The notes under the pieces are model-generated. The model did no database searches. It was not told the DNA's origin and saw only the letters and a program-made list of their open reading frames with translations. From JACRAV01 sp964571235 (GTDB lineage: Bacteria; Zixibacteria; MSB-5A5; GN15; FEB-12), in NCBI GenBank assembly GCA_964571235.1, contig CAZNAI010000002.1, forward strand, positions 1 through 64,000: a stretch of DNA of 64,000 nt, in the 5' to 3' direction. This document shows, piece after piece, positions 34,637 through 42,504 of the stretch (position 1 is its first letter; every line of letters begins with the position of its first letter). The position numbers were made by a program, and so were the translations under genes.

Positions 34637-35440
34637 ATGAAGTACGCCTGTGTCATCACTAATCTGCTCGATCTTTGGGCCGAGCCCCGGTACAATTCCG
34701 AGCGCAAGAGTCAGCTCTTGTATGGTGACATCGTCGCTCTTGGAGTCCGGCGGGGCGGATTTGTCCGTGTGACGGAATCCGACGGATACTTCGGCTGGGT
34801 CGATGATCGCTTCCTCTATCCCGCCACAGGAGCAAGAGTGAAACCGGCGAGAGGTTGGCGCCGGGCGATTGTATCTAATTCATCGATCCGTATTGTCTCT
34901 TCCGATCCTCGGTCTGAAATTTCCCCGCACTTTCTGTACTACGGGACTCGACTGCTGGCACGCGCCGGAAGTCTCGGAAAGTGTGAAGTCAGGCTCGCTT
35001 CGGAGCAAACCGCCGAAGTGCCGAGTCGCGGACTTCGATTTGAACAAGAGATTTCCAATATCGGAGAGCCGAGACTGATTTTGGCCGCATCGAAGAAGTT
35101 TCTCGGCGTACCCTATCTCTGGGGTGGTACGACACCGGCCGGCTTTGATTGTTCCGGTCTCGTGCGGGCAGTCTTCGGCCAGTTCGGCATCTATCTTCCC
35201 CGCGATACTAAAGATCAGATTAAGGTTGGGGAAAAAGTAAACCGCGAAGAAGTTCGGGCCGGTGACTTGCTCTTTTTTGATCGTCACGTTGCCTTGGCGA
35301 TGAGCCGTACTGCGATCATACATGCATCGCGCAGTGCCGGCGGTGTGCGAGTCCAATCTCTGAAAAAGGGAGATACCGACTATAGGGCCGACCTTGACCG
35401 CGATTTCAAACTGGCAAGGAGACTCATTGATACGGATTGA
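34637..35440 (+). CDS. NlpC/P60 (C40) peptidase with SH3-like domains
   Basis: A 267-residue cysteine peptidase that by family cleaves the gamma-D-Glu to diamino-acid bond in peptidoglycan stem peptides. The N-terminal half has SH3-like modules (LDLWAEPRYNSERKSQLL, then a second); the C-terminal half has the catalytic Cys in GFDCSGLVRA, His in FFDRHVALAM, and a later HASRS. No signal peptide is evident, so it may act on imported peptides in the cytoplasm, as YkfC does. The next gene, a dipeptide epimerase, starts within its 3' end and fits the same recycling route. Confidence 0.88.
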   Translation: MKYACVITNLLDLWAEPRYNSERKSQLLYGDIVALGVRRGGFVRVTESDGYFGWVDDRFLYPATGARVKPARGWRRAIVSNSSIRIVSSDPRSEISPHFLYYGTRLLARAGSLGKCEVRLASEQTAEVPSRGLRFEQEISNIGEPRLILAASKKFLGVPYLWGGTTPAGFDCSGLVRAVFGQFGIYLPRDTKDQIKVGEKVNREEVRAGDLLFFDRHVALAMSRTAIIHASRSAGGVRVQSLKKGDTDYRADLDRDFKLARRLIDTD

Positions 35441-36458
35441 AGTTTTCAAACTGAATCTTCCTTTGCGAACCCGCTTTGCGGTAGCCAAAGGATCTGCCGA
35501 TGTCAAAACGAATCTGCTGGCAGTTCTGAACAACCGGTATATCGGCGAGGCGGCGACGTCCGTCTACTATGGCCCGACTCTTGAGCAGTTGGAGAAGGAC
35601 TTGCAAGCCGGGGCTCGCTTCATCGAACAATTGGGTGCAATTGACAATGCGACCCTTGAGAAAGTATCGCAATTGACGATCAATCCGATCGCTCGGTCGG
35701 CGTTGACTGGAATGCTCCTGAACTACTTGTCAGGCGAATCCGGCCGGTACCCGTGGGAGATTCTATCGTTGTCTACACCGGTTGGAATCAAGAGTTCTTT
35801 CACTATCGGTATTGATGATTCTTCAAAGATGGTATCAGCTATTCAAAACAGCGAATACCCGATTGTTAAAATAAAGCTGGGCGGACCTGATGATGTGAAA
35901 GTAATCGAATCTCTCAAAGATGTAGTCGGTAAGGAGATTCGTGTCGACGCCAACGGTGGGTGGGATCTGGCCCGTGCGGAAGAGATGATTTACTACCTGG
36001 CCCGTGCCGGAGTGACAATTATCGAACAACCAACCGAAGCAAAGTTAGTTGCCGATTGGCCGCGTCTTAAGGGGAAGAACGCCGAAGTCGAATTGGTTAT
36101 TGATGAGGGAGTCGGCTCAGTCGACGATTTCGACGCGGTTTCGGCCAATGTTGACGGCGTGAATATTAAGATGGAAAAAAGCGGCGGCATTTTGGAGGCG
36201 CTCAAAGTTGCCGAGTCGGCCAAACAGTCGAAAAAGAAGATCATGCTCGGGTGTATGGTATCGTCGTCGGTCGGGATTGCTCAGTCGGTGTATATGTCGT
36301 CACTGGCCGATTACATCGATCTGGACGGCCCTCAGCTACTCCAGCACGATATAGCTCGTGGTATAACATTTCACCGTGAACATATAGAAGTCGACCGCGA
36401 GATAATCGGCGGCCCGACCTTAATCCGTGATGTTTTCGAAAAGTACATTGCTTCGTAA
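35427..36458 (+). CDS. L-Ala-D/L-Glu epimerase (enolase superfamily)
   Basis: A 343-residue muconate-lactonising-subgroup enzyme of the dipeptide epimerase type, which converts L-Ala-D-Glu from murein into L-Ala-L-Glu. The active-site set is visible: VKIKLGG (KxK), VDANGGWD, IEQPTE, VIDEGVG and INIKMEKSGG (second lysine). TTG 35427 has AAGGAG five bases upstream and overlaps the end of the NlpC/P60 gene; a frame extension to TTG 35394 lies outside the domain. The neighbour supplies its substrate, as in the ykf operon of Bacillus subtilis. Specificity for Ala-Glu is inferred from that context. Confidence 0.87.
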   Translation: MIRIEVFKLNLPLRTRFAVAKGSADVKTNLLAVLNNRYIGEAATSVYYGPTLEQLEKDLQAGARFIEQLGAIDNATLEKVSQLTINPIARSALTGMLLNYLSGESGRYPWEILSLSTPVGIKSSFTIGIDDSSKMVSAIQNSEYPIVKIKLGGPDDVKVIESLKDVVGKEIRVDANGGWDLARAEEMIYYLARAGVTIIEQPTEAKLVADWPRLKGKNAEVELVIDEGVGSVDDFDAVSANVDGVNIKMEKSGGILEALKVAESAKQSKKKIMLGCMVSSSVGIAQSVYMSSLADYIDLDGPQLLQHDIARGITFHREHIEVDREIIGGPTLIRDVFEKYIAS

Positions 36459-38325
36459 CGCAATCCTGATTGCCGTGGCCGCGCTCTCGGTAGTGAGAGC
36501 GGCAGACTCCAGCGATACTTCAGGTATTGTGGTGGTCTATCCAAGACCCGGACAGACAATTACCGCAACCGATTCCACGTTTATATTGGGGCACCTGTCG
36601 CGATCACTGATGAAGATGGTCCCGGCGGCCGCCTCAGTGAAGTCCGCTCTCACTTTGAAAATCAACGGCCAGACAGTTTCGGTTCATGCGAAGGGCGGAT
36701 TCCTGGCGTTCCTGCCTATCAAAAAGGGTGACTTCACCTTTGAGCTGAAAGTCACAGGTGGTAGCTCCCATACCGCCATGACGACTTTAGCGGAAGTGAG
36801 TCTTCCAGTCAAAGTGGGAAGTGACTTGCGCATTGCGGGGGGCGATTCGCTGGTTATCGCCGGAGACTACCGCCCTCCTTCAGGTGATCTGGCGTTGACA
36901 TCAGGTGACCGCCTCGAAGTCAGCTTTCGTGGCACCTCTGGCGCGACCGCATGGTTTGGAATAAAAGGTGTGGTCGACTCGGTTCCAATGTCAGAAGTGG
37001 TACTCAGCGGATCGCCATACTGGGGTGAAGCGGTATTTGGTGAGGGAACGGTTCCCGAAGAAGTGCCGTCGGAGGGTGTCTACTCCGGCTTTTGGACAAT
37101 ATCTCCCAATGCGAAGATCTCCGCGACCGAGATCAGCTACAATTTGTGTCGCACGAAAACCGGTACTAAAACAGGTGAATGTGTAACTACCAAGTCCGGT
37201 TACAAAGTCTCTCTTAATAGCGATCTGTTTCCGTTCACAGTTCGACTGACCGATTCCGTGCAGACAATGCGGGTAGGGCCGCGCCTGGGATATTTCAGCA
37301 TATACCAGCCGAAAGGGATTGATGTGCTGGCAGTCGGGGCGGAAGCTGATTGGTATCGAGTCCAACTTTCCACCACACAATTTGCGTGGGTAGCTAAAGC
37401 TTCGGTTGAGCGTTTAGCTCCCGGCATACTTCCGCCGACCTCGCGTCTAACTTCGATCAGGTCGTACGACACCGGCAGGGCCACAACGCTGACATTTCCT
37501 CTTTCCGGTAAACACACCTATCGGGTCATCGAAGAATCCTCCCGCCGTCTTGTACTACAGCTCTTTGGTGTGACCAGCAATACCGATTGGATTAGGGCAC
37601 AATACGGCTCACCTATCATCGATTTTTGCACCTGGGTTCAGCGAGAAAACGGCCTGTATGAGTTTGCGATAAACCTTCGCGAGGCGCTCTGGGGGTATGA
37701 CTGTTACTACCAGGGAAATACATTTTGTCTCAAGATCATCCGTCACCCGAAATCACCGAAACTGCTTGCCGGCAAAACAATTGTAGTCGATCCGGGACAT
37801 TCCGCCGATCCGGGATCAATCGGCCCGACAGGATTTACCGAAGCCGAAGCAAATCTCGGAATTGCGTTGGCGCTTCGTGATGTCCTCAAAGCGAGAGGCG
37901 CAAAGGTCGTCATGACCCGGTCGGATATGTCCAATGTACCGCTGGCGGATCGTTCGGTGATCGCCAAGGCCGCCAACCCGGATCTGTTTGTTTCAGTACA
38001 CAACAATTCGCTCCCGGACGGGGTAAATCCGTTCACCAACAACGGGACATCGACTTTCTACTACCATCCGTGGTCGAAGGACCTCGCCAAGTTCATCTTA
38101 AGCGAATTGCTCAAGGCAACCACGCTCCCCGATCACGGTCTCTATTGGGGGAATCTGGCAGTGAGTCGTCAGACTTGGTGCCCCGCTGTTTTGGTTGAGT
38201 GCGACTTCATGATATTGCCTGAGCGCGAGGCATTGCTGGCGACCAAAAAATATCAGACGACACTGGCAACAGCTATTGCAACCGGCATCGAAAACTTCCT
38301 GCGGAGTTATCCCAATGGGCGGTGA
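36427..38325 (+). CDS. N-acetylmuramoyl-L-alanine amidase (amidase_3)
   Basis: A 632-residue exported amidase that cuts the bond between MurNAc and L-Ala. The N-terminus (GTG 36427 or ATG 36430, overlapping the epimerase) is a signal peptide (NAILIAVAALSVVRAA). A long middle region contains an SH3-like stretch (MRVGPRLGYFSIYQ) and an AMIN-like beta domain. The catalytic amidase_3 domain (about residues 450-630) shows VVDPGHSAD (Zn His), GFTEAEANL (Glu), VSVHNNS (His) and LVECDFM (catalytic Glu). Following the peptidase and epimerase genes, it would complete a murein breakdown set. Confidence 0.9.
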   Translation: MMFSKSTLLRNAILIAVAALSVVRAADSSDTSGIVVVYPRPGQTITATDSTFILGHLSRSLMKMVPAAASVKSALTLKINGQTVSVHAKGGFLAFLPIKKGDFTFELKVTGGSSHTAMTTLAEVSLPVKVGSDLRIAGGDSLVIAGDYRPPSGDLALTSGDRLEVSFRGTSGATAWFGIKGVVDSVPMSEVVLSGSPYWGEAVFGEGTVPEEVPSEGVYSGFWTISPNAKISATEISYNLCRTKTGTKTGECVTTKSGYKVSLNSDLFPFTVRLTDSVQTMRVGPRLGYFSIYQPKGIDVLAVGAEADWYRVQLSTTQFAWVAKASVERLAPGILPPTSRLTSIRSYDTGRATTLTFPLSGKHTYRVIEESSRRLVLQLFGVTSNTDWIRAQYGSPIIDFCTWVQRENGLYEFAINLREALWGYDCYYQGNTFCLKIIRHPKSPKLLAGKTIVVDPGHSADPGSIGPTGFTEAEANLGIALALRDVLKARGAKVVMTRSDMSNVPLADRSVIAKAANPDLFVSVHNNSLPDGVNPFTNNGTSTFYYHPWSKDLAKFILSELLKATTLPDHGLYWGNLAVSRQTWCPAVLVECDFMILPEREALLATKKYQTTLATAIATGIENFLRSYPNGR

Positions 38326-38569
38326 ATCGGCATCTTCGGGCAAGCCCAAGCAACCGTATTGGCTTATCTATGTCGGTCTGTTGATCGGCGGCATTTTGCT
38401 CCTGGCCGACGCCAATCACTATCTGCCGCTCCAGAAGATCAGCGCCAAACTGGGGATCGGTATGGTCTATTCGGCGTTTGCGCTTTTTGTGGGAAACGGC
38501 AAATCCGCTGGAATTATCGCGACGGGAATCATCTGGGTTGCAGTGTTGACCACTTTTCTCATTCATTGA
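38315..38569 (+). CDS. Small membrane protein (84 aa), unknown
   Basis: ATG 38315 lies inside the 3' end of the amidase gene. The 84-residue product has a short polar N-terminus (with SSGKPKQ), then three hydrophobic segments (WLIYVGLLIGGILLL; IGMVYSAFALFVG; GIIATGIIWVAVLTTFLI). No family is recognised. The overlap suggests co-translation with the amidase, so an envelope role is possible. An extension to TTG 38276 is less likely because it lies deep in the amidase. Confidence 0.6.
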   Translation: MGGESASSGKPKQPYWLIYVGLLIGGILLLADANHYLPLQKISAKLGIGMVYSAFALFVGNGKSAGIIATGIIWVAVLTTFLIH

Positions 38570-38626
38570 CCAATACAACTTCGATCTGCCCTTGCGATTG
38601 AACCCCGCGATTGATAAATTGTCGCG

Positions 38627-39622
38627 ATGTATAATCGACTTCTCGGCTCGACTGCAATCTCGATATTTCTTCTCTGTTGTATACTTGTCACTCCCTGCAA
38701 CGCTCAGGACGGACAGCGTTGGAGAGTATCGCTCGCGCCGGACCTGAACTACTTGTTTGGCCAGACCCAGTATGACATGAAGTACATGGGTGCGCCGGAC
38801 CAAAATGGCAAGACTGGCATCCGCAGTCTGCTTGAGTTTCCCATAAACATGTTTACAGTCGGTGGGACAATCCGTGTCGAACCAGTAAGACAAACCAGGC
38901 ATCCAGTGAAATTCGCGCTGTCGATTTCCACTAAAGTCAACGATCCCGCCGGCAAGATGATTGATCACGATTGGGACTTGTATAGCTCCGGCGGAGATTT
39001 CAAGTGGAGCTATACCGAGTCCAAAGTTGAGGCGGCGTATTTCTACCTGAAGTTTGAGTCGAGCATCGGTTTTCCAAGCGCACGTCGCGGCGGCTTTGAT
39101 ATGATCGGTGGCATACGCTACGAGCGGATCGCGCAGGAGATTTTGGATTTCGCCGGTTGGCAATATGACTCACTTGGAAATATTCACAATTTCTATGTGC
39201 AGGAGCGGGCATTGTATTACAAGGTCAGCTATTTGTCGCCGTATGTCGGATTCAGGTTCAAGTCGTCGCAGGCCGGGCACACTGCGTTTCATCTGCAGGC
39301 GGCGGTGGCGCCGACACGGATGAGCGACTTCGATGATCACCGCCTGCGCTACAAAACGGCAGTCGCGACCGGGTGGGGGGAAGGGGTGCTCACGGAAACG
39401 GGCATAAGTATTCCATTGGGAGCGCAAGGACCGCATGCTTCGTTTGTGCAAATCCGGGCGCAGTTTGACTATTTGCACGGTTCTCTCCGGCAGACACAGA
39501 CCTGGTACGGCGACGACCCGTTCACATCGGAGAATGACACCGGTAGTTCGTTTCCCAATATTCCCCATGAGATCACGCTCACTCGTTTATCAGTCGGCGT
39601 GAGACTCGGCGTTGCGCTTTAG
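38627..39622 (+). CDS. Exported hypothetical protein, outer-membrane barrel-like (331 aa)
   Basis: The 331-residue protein has a signal peptide (STAISIFLLCCILVTPCNA, cleaved near residue 26) and a mature part made of many amphipathic strands with aromatic girdle residues (WRVSLAPDLNYLFGQ, YLSPYVGFRFKSS, LTRLSVGVRLGVAL at the C-terminus). This is typical of a 10-14 strand outer-membrane barrel. No family is recognised. Its last four bases overlap the stop of the convergent gene on the other strand. Confidence 0.65.
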   Translation: MYNRLLGSTAISIFLLCCILVTPCNAQDGQRWRVSLAPDLNYLFGQTQYDMKYMGAPDQNGKTGIRSLLEFPINMFTVGGTIRVEPVRQTRHPVKFALSISTKVNDPAGKMIDHDWDLYSSGGDFKWSYTESKVEAAYFYLKFESSIGFPSARRGGFDMIGGIRYERIAQEILDFAGWQYDSLGNIHNFYVQERALYYKVSYLSPYVGFRFKSSQAGHTAFHLQAAVAPTRMSDFDDHRLRYKTAVATGWGEGVLTETGISIPLGAQGPHASFVQIRAQFDYLHGSLRQTQTWYGDDPFTSENDTGSSFPNIPHEITLTRLSVGVRLGVAL

Positions 39623-40119
39623 ACCAGCTTGGTCACCAGCAGGATCGCATAGGCAGTCGCCAGTGATCCGTAATTGGCCCACATAAACCAGCGGACACCC
39701 CAACTGATACCGTCGAATTTGTAGTCAAATAGCGGCCAGAGAAACGGCGTGGGGAAGAATTTCTTGGAGTGGGTCGGGATGTCGACCAAGATATGCCCGA
39801 GCCACCCGAGATAGATCAGTGGGAAGGCGCCGGACAACCACCACCAAAGCGCACAAACGACAATCCAGATGGGGATAGAGTGGGTGATGTCGTAGATACG
39901 GAAGACCCAGCGCGGGATGGATTTGTTGAGGTCGTCGAAAGTTGACTCGTCGACTTTACGCCACTTGCGGGATTGCCTCGCGACCAGAGAACGAAGGAGT
40001 TCCGGCCCGAAGGCGAGTGCGTCGGGGGCGACGCTGAGAGTCGACGCCCAGAGCCGGGTAGAGTCGTCGGCTTTGAGAAAGGCGAGGTTGGTCCAGAGGA
40101 AGTGCGCGAAGATGTCCAT
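39619..40119 (-). CDS. Multi-pass membrane protein, possible metal-dependent hydrolase-like
   Basis: A 166-residue protein with an N-terminal MDIFAHFLWTNLAF, a soluble central part (about residues 40-70), and two to three hydrophobic segments (SIPIWIVVCALWWWLSGAF; WLGHILVDIPTHSKKFF; YGSLATAYAILLVTKL). Clustered His and Asp residues (DIFAHFLW, DITHSIP, HILVDIPTH) recall the membrane-bound metal-dependent hydrolases related to YdjM, but the match is by pattern only. It converges on the barrel-like gene with overlapping stops. Confidence 0.6.
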   Translation of the reverse strand: MDIFAHFLWTNLAFLKADDSTRLWASTLSVAPDALAFGPELLRSLVARQSRKWRKVDESTFDDLNKSIPRWVFRIYDITHSIPIWIVVCALWWWLSGAFPLIYLGWLGHILVDIPTHSKKFFPTPFLWPLFDYKFDGISWGVRWFMWANYGSLATAYAILLVTKLV

Positions 40120-40149
40120 GTCAAAAGATAGATCGGTTGCGTCGACTAA

Positions 40150-40344
40150 TCAACGTCGGCCACCGAGAATCCTTGAGGGTAATAGGAAGATCGCCTTGAC
40201 CAGTTCCATCACGCCCATCACCGCTATACCAAGCAAGCGGAAAGGGAGTAAGACAAGCCAGATCAGTGGAAACAAAATGAGTGCCAGCAGAGCCAGCGGC
40301 CAGCAGATGACCAACAGAATGCACCAGAGGAGGAAAGTCAGCAT
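40150..40344 (-). CDS. Very small hydrophobic membrane protein (64 aa)
   Basis: This 64-residue protein is almost entirely hydrophobic for its first 40 residues (LTFLLWCILLVICWPLALLALILFP and a second segment), then ends in a basic tail (PSRILGGRR), giving two membrane helices with the positive end probably cytoplasmic. ATG 40344 is preferred; a TTG at 40362 would add six residues. Function unknown. It is transcribed away from the cysteine-rich peptide gene. Confidence 0.5.
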   Translation of the reverse strand: MLTFLLWCILLVICWPLALLALILFPLIWLVLLPFRLLGIAVMGVMELVKAIFLLPSRILGGRR

Positions 40345-40415
40345 ATCTATTTTACACTCCAACCGCGATCATGTTATCAAATATACTCTCGGTCGTCCAG
40401 TTTTATTCAACATAA

Positions 40416-40490
40416 GAGATGTCGAATTCTCTCGCTGACGCCCGACCCCGTTTGCGGCGGGGCATGGGGTTTCGACCTACAAGACCGGGG
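40416..40490 (+). repeat. Hairpin repeat with GACCTACAAGA tail, copy 1
   Basis: The unit starts GATGTCGAA and ends TTTCGACCTACAAGACCGGGG. The outer arms GTCGAA and TTCGAC pair, and an inner CCCCG pairs with CGGGG. A second copy with the same flanks lies at 41532-41604; shorter units with the same tail are at 43.8-44.0 kb. Confidence 0.75.
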
Positions 40491-40502
40491 AGAGCAAAAG
40501 AC

Positions 40503-40531
40503 TTGTGTGTGACCCGACGGGTACATATCTT
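40503..40531 (+). promoter_or_regulatory. Possible promoter of the cysteine-rich peptide gene
   Basis: TTGTGT (40503-40508) and TATCTT (40526-40531) are spaced by 17 bases, about 88 bases before ATG 40619. The elements are only moderate matches to consensus; the call rests on position and spacing. Confidence 0.3.
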
Positions 40532-40618
40532 TTCCCTGCATTGCTTTTCAAGTCACTGGGGGGTCGCCAGGCCCTCTGTAAAGAGTAACTGCTTTGACAT
40601 TCGAGGAGGTGAATCAGT

Positions 40619-40822
40619 ATGCGCAAATTGATTGTTGTCGCCCTCATCGTCTTCGCCATGGCGTTTGCCATCGGTGCGACCGCTCCGACACCGGTCAGCG
40701 CCGCCAACTGCTACTACACCTGTAGCTGTACCGGCACTCCGCTGTATTGTTGTAAAGTGGGCAGTGTAACCACCTGCAAGTTCGCTAAAGGTTTTCAGTG
40801 TCCGCAGATTATCACCTGCTAA
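40619..40822 (+). CDS. Secreted eight-cysteine miniprotein
   Basis: A 67-residue precursor with a clear Sec signal peptide (MRKLIVVALIVFAMAFAIG, cleavage expected after VSA near residue 28) and a 39-residue mature part holding eight cysteines: CxxxC, CxC, CC, and three further single Cys including the last residue. An even number suggests four disulfides. The ribosome binding site is exceptional, GAGGAGGTGA at 40603-40612 with six bases to the ATG, implying high expression. A terminator-like hairpin follows, then a membrane-anchored thioredoxin-like gene. A bacteriocin, toxin, structural or metal-binding peptide is possible; no family is recognised. Confidence 0.72.
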   Translation: MRKLIVVALIVFAMAFAIGATAPTPVSAANCYYTCSCTGTPLYCCKVGSVTTCKFAKGFQCPQIITC

Positions 40823-40845
40823 TAAGGGTGACGGTCTCGATTTTG

Positions 40846-40878
40846 GGGTGCGGCTTTGCAGTCGCACCCGTTTCTTTT
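40846..40878 (+). terminator. Hairpin terminator/attenuator between the peptide and thioredoxin-like genes
   Basis: GGGTGCG (40846-40852) pairs with CGCACCC (40863-40869) over a ten-base loop and is followed by GTTTCTTTT. Lying between a strongly translated small gene and its partner, it probably lets only part of the transcripts continue, giving more peptide than oxidoreductase. Confidence 0.65.
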
Positions 40879-40904
40879 GGAGCATGTAAGAGGGAACATA
40901 TATC

Positions 40905-41483
40905 ATGTCCAGTTCTGGAAATTCCACTTTGAAATCTGTTTTGATGGTTGTCGTTGTGTTTGTCGTGGCCGTTGGGGGAGTGCTTCTCGGGATGAGACTC
41001 CGGGACAACGCAGGCGCTGAGCCGCAAATGACTTCTGAAGATTCAAATGCTCCCACGAGTCTTCTGAAAGTCGGCGAGGTGTTTCCCAATGCACAGGTGA
41101 TCGATGAAGGGGGCTTAGGTACAACAACCGATGATATACTTGGCGGCAAAGGGGCAGTGGTTCTTCTCATGGAACTGGGATGCCCGCCGTGCAAAGAGAT
41201 GTCGGAAAAGTGGCAGACGGCGATCAATTCCGGAGAAGCGAAGGAGATTCCGCTTTACGGTGTGACGATCAATCTGCCGGTGAATATCAGGCCGTATCGG
41301 CTCAAGCACAATTTGACGTTTCCTATTTACTCCGACTCGGCAAATTTCTTCATGGATTCGATGCTGGTCGAGAATTATCCGTTGCAGGTGGTGGTTGGGA
41401 AATCGGGAACGGTGCAGTCGTATACCTTTGACTCCAATGAGAAGCTGGATTTTGAGAGGTTGAGGGAAGAGCTGGCGAGGTAG
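40905..41483 (+). CDS. Membrane-anchored thioredoxin-like (TlpA/redoxin) protein with CPPC site
   Basis: A 192-residue protein with an N-terminal membrane anchor (about residues 11-30, SVLMVVVVFVVAVGGVLLG), a linker, and a thioredoxin-fold domain of the TlpA/redoxin type. The redox motif is CPPC in MELGCPPCKEMSE, and the cis-Pro loop is ENYPLQVVVG. It would face the periplasm and exchange disulfides. The preceding gene encodes an exported eight-Cys miniprotein, the obvious candidate substrate; cytochrome maturation partners, the usual TlpA context, are absent. Confidence 0.85.
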   Translation: MSSSGNSTLKSVLMVVVVFVVAVGGVLLGMRLRDNAGAEPQMTSEDSNAPTSLLKVGEVFPNAQVIDEGGLGTTTDDILGGKGAVVLLMELGCPPCKEMSEKWQTAINSGEAKEIPLYGVTINLPVNIRPYRLKHNLTFPIYSDSANFFMDSMLVENYPLQVVVGKSGTVQSYTFDSNEKLDFERLREELAR

Positions 41484-41531
41484 TGGCAGGGCCACGGCCG
41501 TTGTCGCAGTACGTGGCTTTGCTTCCGTTTA

Positions 41532-41604
41532 GATGTCGAAACCTCTCGCTACGCTCGACCTCGCCTGCGGCGGGGCAAGGGATTTCGACCTACAAGACTG
41601 GGGG
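41532..41604 (+). repeat. Hairpin repeat with GACCTACAAGA tail, copy 2
   Basis: Same architecture as the copy at 40416-40490: GATGTCGAAA at the left, GATTTCGACCTACAAGACTGGGG at the right, with paired outer arms GTCGAAA and TTTCGAC. The inner part differs by several substitutions and length changes. It lies just downstream of the thioredoxin-like gene, so the two copies flank the peptide/oxidoreductase cassette. Confidence 0.75.
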
Positions 41605-41623
41605 CAGGCAGGAAGCCTGCCGC
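41602..41623 (+). repeat. Palindromic repeat GGCAGGC/GCCTGCC, copy 1
   Basis: GGCAGGC and GCCTGCC pair over a five-base loop (AGGAA). An identical 22-base copy occurs at 43632-43653 in the repeat-rich spacer. Confidence 0.75.
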
Positions 41624-41658
41624 CCACGACGAATGGCTTTGCTTCCACGCAACCCAAA

Positions 41659-42204
41659 TCAATCGTGATCCAAGTGTGATGGTTGGTAGTTTAGAATTGT
41701 ATCGCTTAACGGGGCGGCGAGGGAGTCGTCGTTGAAACAGGTGAAGTCCCCCCACTGGGCAAGTTTTATTCGTTTGGCTTTGTTCCTACCGGTTGATATG
41801 TAGACCGAGGTCAACCAGGTCCCCATGTCGCTACCAGAGTTCATGCACCCCTGCCAATTTCCCTTGGCTACCCGATTTGATGATTGTAGCATCCAGATAA
41901 AAGTAGATGAATCGACGGAATACCCGAGTGGGTCGGTGTCGGCGAGAAGTTTTGCGAAGATGTCGGGAGTGTAAACGGTGACGGTGTCAAGCAACTCCCA
42001 GATCGCGTCACTCTCGGAGTAGGTGACATCGTAGACGCGGCCGTGTTTGTCGATGTAGGTGGCGAAGTGGTGATATTCAAAGGCAAAGTTGATGTACTCG
42101 GCCGAGGCGACGATTTGTGGCAGGTCGGCCGATGACGAGACGATGGTGTCGGAACAGGTGGGGAAGACCACCAGGGTGACCAGCGCGAGTATCAGCCGTT
42201 TCAT
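41659..42204 (-). CDS. Exported hypothetical protein (181 aa)
   Basis: ATG 42204 is chosen because GGAGGT lies nine bases upstream of it; ATG 42210 is possible. The N-terminus KRLILALVTLVVFPTCSD is a signal peptide, perhaps with a degenerate lipobox (FPTC), so the protein may be a lipoprotein. The mature region shows no recognised motif; it contains YDVTYSESDAIWELLDT and a few scattered cysteines. It stands alone between repeat-rich spacers. Confidence 0.6.
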   Translation of the reverse strand: MKRLILALVTLVVFPTCSDTIVSSSADLPQIVASAEYINFAFEYHHFATYIDKHGRVYDVTYSESDAIWELLDTVTVYTPDIFAKLLADTDPLGYSVDSSTFIWMLQSSNRVAKGNWQGCMNSGSDMGTWLTSVYISTGRNKAKRIKLAQWGDFTCFNDDSLAAPLSDTILNYQPSHLDHD

Positions 42205-42300
42205 ACTCATATGACCTCCAGAGTTTGATTGCCGTAATATAGACGAATTAATCCGTTACATATGGCAAAAAAATAACGGCGAGGCGAATTGGGTTCGTGT

Positions 42301-42333
42301 GCAGTGGCAGGGCCACCGCCTGGGGCCTTCGGC
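42301..42333 (+). repeat. 33-base direct repeat, copy 1
   Basis: Begins GCAGTGGCAGGGCCAC and ends GGGGCCTTCGGC. The second copy at 42505-42537 differs at one base. A truncated form (GTGGCAGGGCCACGGCC) occurs at 41483-41500. Confidence 0.8.
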
Positions 42334-42504
42334 CTGTTGGATGGCAAATTGGGTTCGTTCGTGCACTTTTGTGTGACGAACAATAACGAAGACTCGGATA
42401 TGCGGCGGAGAGATAAGGCATTAGCACACAGAATGGGTTTGGTCGAAGGGGACGGCATGGTAGTGCTCTCGTAGTAATATTGCAGGAGGAACTGGCTTTG
42501 TTTC

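Noticed and set aside
38592..38620. Promoter TTGCGA/TAAATT before the barrel-like gene at 38627
   Set aside because: The boxes are weak and end only seven bases before the ATG; too little to call.
38273..39163. A 296-codon open frame on the minus strand
   Set aside because: Opposite two plus-strand genes with good signal peptide or membrane patterns; no motif of its own.
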